A stretch of 5,901 nucleotides of DNA from contig JAKADI010000135.1 in assembly GCA_021820675.1 (NCBI GenBank), forward strand, positions 1 to 5,901. The letters run 5' to 3'. The position numbers and the translations under genes are program-made. The notes beneath the pieces were generated by a model, which was not told the origin of the DNA, did not search any database, and saw nothing but the letters and a program-made list of their open reading frames with translations. This stretch comes from Bacillota bacterium. GTDB lineage: Bacteria; Bacillota; Sulfobacillia; Sulfobacillales; Sulfobacillaceae. Below, one piece after another: positions 1 through 5,879 of this stretch; the first letter of the stretch is position 1, and each line of letters opens with the position of its first letter.

Positions 1-1
1 G

Positions 2-958
2 CGGCAAAATATTCCTTTTGTTACCATCCACGTTAAGGGGTTGTTGGTTAAAGGGCTCAGTGGGAAGATCCGTGGAGGTGTGCTGGCCATGCGTGGCCTT
101 TTCGATGCAATGAGGCATATTCGGCAGTTTAAGCCGGACGTTGTCGTGGGGACAGGAGGGTATGTGTCGGGCCCCGTTGGTTTGGCAGCCCTTGTCATGC
201 GCATCCCTTTAGTCTTGCAAGAACAAAATGTGTGGCCAGGGTTCACTAACCGGATACTTGGTCCGCACGCGAACACGGTGATTATACCGTTTGAAGAAGC
301 AAAGCAATATTTTGGGCGAGGAGTCTCATTGATGGTAGCACCGAATCCCGTGGTGGTGACACTTAACGAAACCCGGGAAGAGTTACGTCAGCAAATGGGC
401 ATTACTCGGGACCAAGTTGTGATTATGGCTACTGGCGGCAGCCAAGGCGCAGAAGCTATCAATCGGTTTTGGTTACAGTTTATGCCGCAGTTTCAAGAGC
501 ATCCTGAGTGGGTTTTATTATGGGCAACTGGTAAGCGCTATTATCCGGAGATGACGGAACGCTTAAAGAAGATGACCGGATGGGACCCGAAACAGGTTCG
601 CGTATTCGAATACTTTTATGAGATTCAAAAGTTTTATCGCGTGAGTGATGTGTTTTTCGGGCGTTCGGGAGCGATGACTATCGCCGACTGTATCGCGTTT
701 GGCCTACCGTCGATTTTGATTCCTTCCCCTCACGTGAGTGAAGATCACCAAACCAAAAATGCCCAAGTCATTGCCAACCGGCGTGCCGGGATCCTGATAC
801 CCGAGCCAGACCTCCTTTCACACGGTCAGACGGAACTAATTGCCATGCTCAAGGATGGGGCTCTACGTGGTAAAATGGCGTCGGCTGCTTTGGCACTTTC
901 GGATCCTTTAGCTTCTGAAAAGATCGCACGGTCCATCGGAGAAGCCATGCGACGGTAG
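2..958 (+). CDS. murG: MurG, lipid II synthase (GlcNAc transferase), 5'-truncated by window edge
   Basis: MurG is the undecaprenyl-diphospho-MurNAc-pentapeptide beta-N-acetylglucosaminyltransferase. It transfers GlcNAc from UDP-GlcNAc to lipid I, forming lipid II on the cytoplasmic face of the membrane. The frame is open from position 2, so 318 residues are visible against about 355-370 for the family. The missing part is the N-terminus with the GGTGGH glycine loop; the TTG and ATG codons near the left edge are internal. Visible GT-B/GT28 motifs are GGYVSGP (155-175), QEQN a little further on, a GGSQGA glycine loop (434-451), RSGAMT (662-679) and the HQ..NA donor-site segment in HVSEDHQTKNA. 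The residue matching the ribose-binding Glu of E. coli MurG (E269) appears to be Asp here (codon 686-688), a conservative change. murB starts 15 bp after the TAG stop, which fits an operon. The identity is certain; only the start is out of view. Confidence 0.97.
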   Translation, partial: RQNIPFVTIHVKGLLVKGLSGKIRGGVLAMRGLFDAMRHIRQFKPDVVVGTGGYVSGPVGLAALVMRIPLVLQEQNVWPGFTNRILGPHANTVIIPFEEAKQYFGRGVSLMVAPNPVVVTLNETREELRQQMGITRDQVVIMATGGSQGAEAINRFWLQFMPQFQEHPEWVLLWATGKRYYPEMTERLKKMTGWDPKQVRVFEYFYEIQKFYRVSDVFFGRSGAMTIADCIAFGLPSILIPSPHVSEDHQTKNAQVIANRRAGILIPEPDLLSHGQTELIAMLKDGALRGKMASAALALSDPLASEKIARSIGEAMRR

Positions 959-973
959 AAGGGCGGGGTGTAG

Positions 974-1957
974 ATGAACGCATCGCTGGTTATCAAGGAG
1001 TTGCGGCAATGGGATGTGGGAACTGTCCTGGAAAACGAGCCATTGTCCCGGCACACGTCTTTCCGAATTGGAGGACCTGCATCAGTTTATGTGCAACCCC
1101 ATTCCGAAGAACATCTCGTGCGTTTACTAGACTGGGTTTATTCCCATCAGATTCCCTATTTTATCCTTGGCCAGGGAACGAATATCCTCGTCTCCGATCG
1201 AGGGTTCGAGGCGGTGGTAATTTCTACCTCCCGCGCATTACGTTATGTCCGGGTGGAGCGGGAGCGGATTGAAGCGGGCTCGGGGGTTCTTTTGACGAAG
1301 TTGGCCCACAAGGCACACCAAGCGGGGCTCCAGGGACTGGAGTTTGCTGTGAGCATTCCCGGTACGTTGGGAGGAGCCCTGGTTATGAATGCGGGGGCTC
1401 ATGGTTCAGAAATGCGCAATCTAGTCGAACAGATAAGCATATGGGAACCGGGTACCGGCGTGAGGATATTAAGGGGTAATGAGGCCGGATTTGACTATCG
1501 TCAGAGTCAGTTTATGATGCATCAATGGATTGCTCTAAGAGCCGTCATGAAGCTGGCTGTGGGGGATATGCCCGTGATTTTGAACAACATGCGCCACTTC
1601 ATGGATTACCGAAAAAGAACTCAACCCGTTGGCAACGCCAATGCTGGCAGTGTTTTTAAAAACCCCCAACCTAATTATGCGGGTCGGCTCATCGAAAGCA
1701 TTGGAGCAAAAGGATGGTACGTTGGGGATGCCATGGTCTCCCCGGTTCATGCTAACTTTATTGTCAACCGGGGAAGCGCCAGTGCCTGCGATGTTTTGAT
1801 TTTGATGCGGCGGATTCGGTGTCATGTGTTCCAGCGCCATAATATTTTGTTGCGGCCCGAAGTGCGCTGGATCGGGCCAGGAGAGGGAGGAACCGAGGGA
1901 ACATGGGAGAATTTGTGGTACAGGGAAGGCGGCGGCTTACAGGCACCGTGCGAGTAA
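974..1957 (+). CDS. murB: MurB, UDP-N-acetylenolpyruvoylglucosamine reductase (type II)
   Basis: MurB is a cytoplasmic FAD enzyme that reduces UDP-GlcNAc-enolpyruvate with NADPH to UDP-MurNAc, the second committed step of peptidoglycan synthesis. The 327-residue product has the FAD-binding motifs HTSFRIGGPA (27-36), LGQGTNILVSDRG (65-77) and IPGTLGGALVMNAGAHG (128-144). Its catalytic residues are also visible: the YR pair (175-176), the proton-donating Ser226 in GSVFKNP, and Glu296 in LLRPEVRWIG. The compact C-terminal domain suggests the type II form typical of Firmicutes. The ATG start has a G-rich Shine-Dalgarno-like stretch (961-968) and the normal distance of about 27 residues to the HTSF motif. 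Family members usually end soon after the final RWIG-like motif. Here about 26 extra Gly/Glu-rich residues (302-327) follow, most of them encoded in the region shared with the murA start. Substrate supply comes from MurA, encoded next. Confidence 0.97.
   Translation: MNASLVIKELRQWDVGTVLENEPLSRHTSFRIGGPASVYVQPHSEEHLVRLLDWVYSHQIPYFILGQGTNILVSDRGFEAVVISTSRALRYVRVERERIEAGSGVLLTKLAHKAHQAGLQGLEFAVSIPGTLGGALVMNAGAHGSEMRNLVEQISIWEPGTGVRILRGNEAGFDYRQSQFMMHQWIALRAVMKLAVGDMPVILNNMRHFMDYRKRTQPVGNANAGSVFKNPQPNYAGRLIESIGAKGWYVGDAMVSPVHANFIVNRGSASACDVLILMRRIRCHVFQRHNILLRPEVRWIGPGEGGTEGTWENLWYREGGGLQAPCE
1880..1900 (+). promoter_or_regulatory. Shine-Dalgarno region of murA, inside murB
   Basis: Two purine-rich blocks lie within the 3' end of murB: GGAGAGGGAGG (1880-1890) and GAGGGA (1895-1900), ahead of the murA ATG at 1903. 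The first is 12 nt from the start, longer than ideal, and the second only 2 nt. Either or both could recruit ribosomes. Because the site lies in translated murB sequence, ribosomes finishing murB may affect murA initiation (inference). Confidence 0.6.
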
Positions 1958-3159
1958 ACGGTGCTAAGAATGCTGCCTTACCGATCATGGCAGCAACGGT
2001 TCTTGCGAGTCGCCCGGTTTTATTGCATGATGTGCCGGATCTACGAGATATCCGCGTCATGAGCCAAGTTCTTAGATCGTTGGGCGCCGAGGTTGAACGG
2101 CGAGGAACCGATGTCTTGGTTGATCCCCGGACTATCAATAATTATGTGGTTCCCGCAGAGTTAATGCAGGAAATGCGAGCTTCGATTTTTTTGTTGGGTC
2201 CATTATTGGGTCGTATGGGGGCTGCTGAAGCGACACAACCGGGTGGTTGCGCCATTGGGCAGCGTCCGATTGATTTGCATTTATACGGGTTAAAGCAATT
2301 AGGGGCCAGGATTTGTGACGAGGAAGGCCGAACGGTTTTACGATCCGACGGATTGGTTGGTAATGAAGTCCATTTTCCCTTTCCCAGTGTAGGGGCGACC
2401 GAAAACGTGTTGATGGCTGCGGCAGCAGCATCGGGAGAAACGCGTATCCGGAACGCGGCTATGGAACCGGAAATAGTCGATTTGGCCCAGTTTCTTGAGA
2501 AGATGGGGGCAACCGTGCGGGGGGCAGGAACTCCGGATATTCGTGTTACTGGTTGTTCCAACATGGGAAGTACTGAACACACCATTATCGGAGATCGTAT
2601 CGAGGCTGCCACATTTATTCTCGCCGTGGCATCAGCCGGTGGTGATGTAGTCATTCAAAACTGCATGGTAGACCATTTGCCAGGATTGTGGACCCGATTA
2701 GGAGATCTGGGAGTTAGCATAGAGGAAATAGATGCTGAAACAGTTCGGATTGCCAGCGAAGGAGTTTTTCAACCGTCTCCAGTGTCGATAGCCACGGCTC
2801 CATACCCGGGATTTGCCACCGATTTGCAGCCCCAATTTCTGAGTTTTCTTTTGCAAGTTCCGGGTGTCCATCTTGTTACTGAACGAGTTTTTGAAAATCG
2901 GTTGGGGCATACCGCAGAATTGCGCAGACTCGGTGCACAAATTGTCGCCGACCAGAGGGTGGCATTGATCTACGGGGGTCATTCCCTGCATGGCACGGTA
3001 GTGGCGGCACCGGATCTCAGAGCGGGAGCCGCTTTGGTCAATGCCGCGTTAATCGCTGAAGGAGAAACGGTGATTCGAGGTCGCGAAGTGATTGAGCGAG
3101 GTTACGAAAAACTGGATTGCCGCCTGCGTTCTTTGGGAGCCGACATTATAGCAAGATAG
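1903..3159 (+). CDS. murA: MurA, UDP-GlcNAc 1-carboxyvinyltransferase
   Basis: MurA is a cytoplasmic enzyme that transfers enolpyruvyl from phosphoenolpyruvate to UDP-GlcNAc, the first committed step of peptidoglycan synthesis. The 418-residue product matches the family length of about 418-430. Visible motifs are NGAKNAALPIMAA with Lys22 and Asn23, MRASI with Arg92, and GGCAIGQRPIDLHL with the catalytic Cys116. Further on are YPGFATDLQPQF with Asp307 (equivalent of E. coli Asp305), ENR at 331-333, DLRAGAALV with Asp371, and RGYEKL near the C-terminus. Cys116 predicts the normal fosfomycin-sensitive form, since Asp at this site gives resistance. The ATG at 1903 gives the canonical N-terminus MGEFVVQG and therefore a 55-bp overlap with murB in another frame. 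A gene for MurB, the next enzyme in the pathway, lies immediately upstream. I see no intrinsic terminator with a T-tract just after the stop, so transcription may continue into ftsA. Confidence 0.98.
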   Translation: MGEFVVQGRRRLTGTVRVNGAKNAALPIMAATVLASRPVLLHDVPDLRDIRVMSQVLRSLGAEVERRGTDVLVDPRTINNYVVPAELMQEMRASIFLLGPLLGRMGAAEATQPGGCAIGQRPIDLHLYGLKQLGARICDEEGRTVLRSDGLVGNEVHFPFPSVGATENVLMAAAAASGETRIRNAAMEPEIVDLAQFLEKMGATVRGAGTPDIRVTGCSNMGSTEHTIIGDRIEAATFILAVASAGGDVVIQNCMVDHLPGLWTRLGDLGVSIEEIDAETVRIASEGVFQPSPVSIATAPYPGFATDLQPQFLSFLLQVPGVHLVTERVFENRLGHTAELRRLGAQIVADQRVALIYGGHSLHGTVVAAPDLRAGAALVNAALIAEGETVIRGREVIERGYEKLDCRLRSLGADIIAR

Positions 3160-3170
3160 GCAGTCAACAT

Positions 3171-3216
3171 CAATCAAGAGCCTAACTGCCGGTTTCCGAA
3201 TCCATGCGCTTGATTG
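3171..3216. repeat. Imperfect inverted repeat / hairpin after murA
   Basis: CAATCAAGAGC (3171-3181) and GCGCTTGATTG (3206-3216) can pair at 10 of 11 positions around a loop of about 24 nt. The loop itself holds a minor CGG-TTT-CCG hairpin (3190-3198). The repeat begins 12 bp after the murA stop. No T-tract follows, so it is not a classical intrinsic terminator. It may be an RNA processing or stability structure, an attenuating hairpin or a protein-binding site, or it may have no function. Confidence 0.4.
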
Positions 3217-3377
3217 GGTTACGGCATTGTTATGAGAGGGATCGCGTATTCTATCTAGCTGTTCTTGGACATTTAATGTGATTTAGACAATTTTCTATCA
3301 TTCCGGTGGGCAGGATGCAGGAATATCGCCTTAAGAACGAGAAAAGGAAAAAGGAAGTACTGTCGATAACGATAGCC

Positions 3378-3384
3378 GGAGGTG
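3378..3384 (+). promoter_or_regulatory. Strong Shine-Dalgarno site fixing the GTG start of ftsA
   Basis: GGAGGTG lies 4 nt before the GTG at 3389 (6 nt counted from the GGAGG core). The ftsA frame has no ATG, GTG or TTG between this GTG and an in-frame TAA at 3332-3334. Translation from this GTG is therefore the only sensible start. Confidence 0.85.
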
Positions 3385-3388
3385 TGAA

Positions 3389-4585
3389 GTGCCTAAACGC
3401 CACCTATTGCTTGCTCTCGACGTCGGAACCACTAAAGTTTCGGCATTGGTTGCGGAGGCAAAAACTGATGGAGAATTAGCTGTTTTGGGGATTGCAGCAA
3501 CTCCTGTTGTAGGTATGCGCCGAGGATTAGTGTTTGAGGTCGAACGCGTTGCGCTGGCCATTCGAGATGCAGCTAATCGAGCCAACAGCATGGCGGGAAC
3601 TGCGTTGACCCACGCTGCCGTCGCCATTAACGGCGACCATCTTGCATTGGCACCCGGCCAGGCCAAGATCCCCCTTAAGACCGGAGTTGTTCGCCAAGAC
3701 GATCTCCAGCACGTTATGGCCAGGGCCGCGCACGTCGGTCTCGGAAATGACCATGAGGCTATTCGTGTCATTCGCCGGGGAATAGCAGTTGACGGATTTC
3801 GCGGCGTAGTAGATCCTGTAGGTATGGTTGCCCATACGCTGGAAGCCGATGTGTTCGTTATGTCGGGGCTCAACACTGTCGTTCGGAACTTACGGCATGT
3901 CGTAAGTATGGCAGGGCTCAGTGCGGGAAGTTTTATACCTGCTCCCGAAGCTTCAGCGGATGCTGTCCTATTGGATGATGAAAAACAAGTGGGTGTTGTT
4001 CACCTGGATGTGGGTGGCGGGACAACTGGAGTTTCGGTTTACCGTGGGGGTCATTTGCAACATCTTGGGGTGGTGCCTCTGGGCGGGGAGTCCATAACGT
4101 CGGATTTGTCCGTCGGTCTCGGAATCGTGGCGACGCAGGCCGAACGCCTCAAATTGGAACATGCAGCGGTAGGATCCGAACGGGAAGGGACCTTAGAAGT
4201 GCGGGCAGTAAGTGGCCAAGCTGTAAAATTCATTCCGATTAAAGAGCTCCAAGAAATTGTGGCCGCTCGAATCGATGAATGGACAGACTACGTTGAAAAG
4301 CAACTTCAAAAGATCGAATGGACAAAAGGTCCGGCCGCAGGCGTTGTTATGACCGGGGGCGGTGCACTTCTAAAAGGATTGGATTCTTATTTAGCAACGC
4401 GTTGGGGATGGCCAGTGCGAATTGGCGGTCCATATGGATTAGGGGGATTATCAGACCTGTCCAAGAGCCCCGGTTACGCCACGGTGGTGGGAGTGGCCAA
4501 GGCCACGGTGCAAGACGGGGTAGCACCGGAACCGGAAACATGGTGGCGCCGTGTTAGACAATTTTGGGTGAATTTATGGGGATAG
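3389..4585 (+). CDS. ftsA: FtsA, actin-like cell division protein (GTG start)
   Basis: FtsA is an actin/Hsp70-fold ATP-binding protein that tethers FtsZ filaments to the inner face of the membrane and recruits later division proteins. The 398-residue product shows the phosphate-1 motif ALDVGTTK (9-16). The FtsA-specific 1C/SHS2 subdomain follows at about 80-160, including DPVGM at 142-146. Then come the phosphate-2 motif LDVGGGTT (206-213) and the adenosine motif VVMTGGGALLKGL (319-331). The C-terminus ETWWRRVRQFWVNLWG (383-398) has Trp at 385, 386, 393 and 397 and two Arg-rich turns, as expected of the amphipathic membrane-targeting helix. The linker between the ATPase body and this helix is short (about 15 residues), and the protein is a little shorter than many homologues (about 410-440). 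ftsZ follows after 33 bp with no terminator between, consistent with co-transcription. MreB and Hsp70 are excluded by the 1C domain and the context. Confidence 0.97.
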   Translation: MPKRHLLLALDVGTTKVSALVAEAKTDGELAVLGIAATPVVGMRRGLVFEVERVALAIRDAANRANSMAGTALTHAAVAINGDHLALAPGQAKIPLKTGVVRQDDLQHVMARAAHVGLGNDHEAIRVIRRGIAVDGFRGVVDPVGMVAHTLEADVFVMSGLNTVVRNLRHVVSMAGLSAGSFIPAPEASADAVLLDDEKQVGVVHLDVGGGTTGVSVYRGGHLQHLGVVPLGGESITSDLSVGLGIVATQAERLKLEHAAVGSEREGTLEVRAVSGQAVKFIPIKELQEIVAARIDEWTDYVEKQLQKIEWTKGPAAGVVMTGGGALLKGLDSYLATRWGWPVRIGGPYGLGGLSDLSKSPGYATVVGVAKATVQDGVAPEPETWWRRVRQFWVNLWG

Positions 4586-4618
4586 ACGTAGCGGATTCGG
4601 AGATGGGGAGGATTTTTT

Positions 4619-5686
4619 ATGCTGGAATTTGATCAGTCGGCCGAGAATTTTGCCGTCATCAAGGTGATTGGTGTTGGTGGGGGTGGAACCAATGCCGTGA
4701 ACCGAATGATTCAAGCCGGACTTAAAGGGGTGGAGTTTATCGCCATTAACACGGATGCCCAGGCACTATCCTTGTCCATGGCCCCTACGCGTCTGCAGGT
4801 GGGCACAAAATTGACCAAGGGGTTGGGAGCTGGCGCCAATCCTGAAATTGGTGCGAAAGCGGCGGAAGAAAGTCGTGAACAGATTGGCGATGCGTTAAAA
4901 GGTGCTGACATGGTGTTCATTACCGCGGGAATGGGAGGCGGAACCGGTACTGGGGCGGCACCAATCGTGGCCGAGGTGGCTAAAGAGGTGGGGGCTTTGG
5001 CTGTCGGTGTGGTTACCAAACCGTTTACCTTCGAAGGTCGACGCCGACAAACGTTTGCAGAAAAAGGTGCGACCACCCTTAAATCTAAGGTCGACACGCT
5101 CATAACCATACCGAATGACCGGTTGCTGCAGGTGGTAGAAAAGCGCACGTCAATTATGGAAGCCTTCCGTATCGCTGATGATGTGTTAAGACAAGGTGTT
5201 CAGGGTATTTCCGACCTTATTGCGGTACCTGGTCTTATTAATTTGGATTTTGCCGATGTCAAAACCATTATGTCAGAAATGGGTTCGGCCCTAATGGGCG
5301 TTGGGGTGAGTCAAGGAGAGAACCGAGCGTCGGCCGCTGCTAAGGCGGCCATATCGAGTCCGTTGCTGGAAACCAGTATCGATGGAGCTCGGGGTGTCCT
5401 ACTCAATATCACCGGCGGCAGTGATTTGGCTTTATTTGAAGTCAATGAAGCGGCGGAAATTGTCATACAGGCTGCTGATCCCGAGGCAAATATTATCTTT
5501 GGGGCTGTCATTGACGAAGGCTTGAAGGACGAAGTCCGTGTTACGGTCATTGCCACTGGTTTTTCAGGTGACCGGATGATACCTCGACCAGAGACGGAAA
5601 TCCATGAACGTGAAGAGATCGAGATAAAGCCTTTTGCAAACAATGATGATCTTGACATTCCAGCTTTCTTGCGCAGGAGAAACTAG
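4619..5686 (+). CDS. ftsZ: FtsZ, tubulin-like cell division GTPase
   Basis: FtsZ polymerises with GTP into the cytokinetic Z-ring at mid-cell. The 355-residue product carries the nucleotide-binding loop [13 protein letters not shown] (18-30) and the tubulin signature GGGTGTG (106-112). It also has PFTFEGRRR (135-143), PNDRLL (165-170) and the T7 synergy loop [11 protein letters not shown] (208-218), with Asp210 and Asp213 positioned to activate GTP hydrolysis in the neighbouring subunit. The globular part ends near VIATGF (310-315). An acidic linker of only about 28 residues follows, then the conserved C-terminal peptide [12 protein letters not shown] (344-355), which binds partners such as FtsA or SepF. 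The ATG has a clear GGGGAGGA ribosome site (4605-4612, 7 nt from the GGAGG core). The gene is the last of its unit, since a terminator stands about 20 bp after its stop. Confidence 0.99.
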   Translation: MLEFDQSAENFAVIKVIGVGGGGTNAVNRMIQAGLKGVEFIAINTDAQALSLSMAPTRLQVGTKLTKGLGAGANPEIGAKAAEESREQIGDALKGADMVFITAGMGGGTGTGAAPIVAEVAKEVGALAVGVVTKPFTFEGRRRQTFAEKGATTLKSKVDTLITIPNDRLLQVVEKRTSIMEAFRIADDVLRQGVQGISDLIAVPGLINLDFADVKTIMSEMGSALMGVGVSQGENRASAAAKAAISSPLLETSIDGARGVLLNITGGSDLALFEVNEAAEIVIQAADPEANIIFGAVIDEGLKDEVRVTVIATGFSGDRMIPRPETEIHEREEIEIKPFANNDDLDIPAFLRRRN

Positions 5687-5705
5687 TGGGTGGCACCAAA
5701 TTCAG

Positions 5706-5737
5706 GGGCGGTCTTCATTAGAAGACGGCCCTTTTTT
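5706..5737 (+). terminator. Rho-independent terminator after ftsZ
   Basis: GGGC-G-GTCTTC (5706-5716) pairs with GAAGAC-G-GCCC (5721-5731) across an ATTA loop, giving ten pairs with one internal G/G mismatch. Six T residues (5732-5737) follow directly. This is a standard intrinsic terminator, and its place 19 bp after the ftsZ stop marks the end of the ftsA-ftsZ transcription unit. Confidence 0.9.
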
Positions 5738-5748
5738 GTCGTGAAGTT

Positions 5749-5801
5749 TTCGAGACCCTGTCGGTGAACTGACACTCTTTGCAGGCTTTTGTTCTTAAAA
5801 T
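5749..5801 (+). promoter_or_regulatory. Candidate promoter with 21-bp spacer and Spo0A-box-like sites
   Basis: CTGACA (5769-5774, 5 of 6 to TTGACA) and TAAAAT (5796-5801, 5 of 6 to TATAAT) are separated by 21 bp. That is unusually wide for the main vegetative sigma factor. It matches the 21-22-bp spacing known for the Spo0A-activated spoIIE and spoIIG promoters of Bacillus subtilis. Upstream are TTCGAGA (5749-5755, 6 of 7 to the reverse Spo0A box TTCGACA) and TGTCGGT (5759-5765, 5 of 7 to TGTCGAA). TGTCGGT also forms a near-palindrome with ACTGACA (5768-5774). Each element is weak alone; the combination and the position after ftsZ are what make it plausible. Confidence 0.35.
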
Positions 5802-5879
5802 ACTTTTCGTTAGACATACCTCAATTGTGATGTGCATAGTCATCTCATGATGGTTTATGCATCAAAAGGGGATGAGCCT

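Larger units (their letters stand above)
3160..3388. other. murA-ftsA intergenic gap (229 bp), no convincing gene
   Basis: This is the only sizeable gap inside the cluster. It contains an imperfect inverted repeat (3171-3216) and an AT-rich stretch (about 3265-3301). The best -10-like hexamer there is TATCAT (3296-3301, 5 of 6 to TATAAT), but no good -35 lies 16-18 bp upstream. A TTGGACA (3265-3271) is 24 nt away, so a promoter for ftsAZ is possible but not shown. A purine-rich run (3339-3357) precedes the ftsA ribosome site. Short ORFs beginning at 3204 (25 codons) and 3315 (54 codons) are present but unconvincing. The gap is far too short for ftsQ/divIB, and I see no recognisable remnant of it. 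Confidence 0.6.

Noticed and set aside
3204..3281. 25-codon ORF (MRLIGLRHCY...) in the murA-ftsA gap, followed in the same frame by more open sequence after a TGA
   Set aside because: It has no Shine-Dalgarno site, overlaps the inverted repeat, and shows no recognisable similarity. Treated as chance.
3283..3294. TTAGACAATTTT repeated exactly at 4554-4565
   Set aside because: About one exact 12-bp repeat is expected by chance in 5.9 kb. The second copy lies in the ftsA coding sequence, and no larger repeat unit surrounds either copy.
3361..3367. TGTCGAT upstream of ftsA, 6 of 7 match to a Spo0A box
   Set aside because: One-mismatch matches to a 7-mer are expected by chance in a gap of this size on two strands, and no convincing promoter is placed to use it.
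3343..3370. SigH-like -35 (AAAGGAAAA, 3343-3351) ahead of ftsA, recalling the SigH promoter of B. subtilis ftsAZ
   Set aside because: The matching -10 (GAAT core) is absent at the right spacing, and transcription would begin almost at the ribosome site. The run is better read as a generic purine-rich leader.
4711..5148. 145-codon open frame on the minus strand inside ftsZ
   Set aside because: It is a shadow of the strongly biased ftsZ codons, lies entirely within ftsZ and lacks family features. The other long minus-strand frames (for example 2142-2654 and 3331-3876) are explained the same way.
5811..5840. Alternative promoter TAGACA (5811-5816) with CATAGT (5835-5840), 18-bp spacer
   Set aside because: The -10 matches only 4 of 6 and the -35 is a common heptamer in this window. 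It cannot be excluded, but it is weaker than the 21-bp-spacer candidate.
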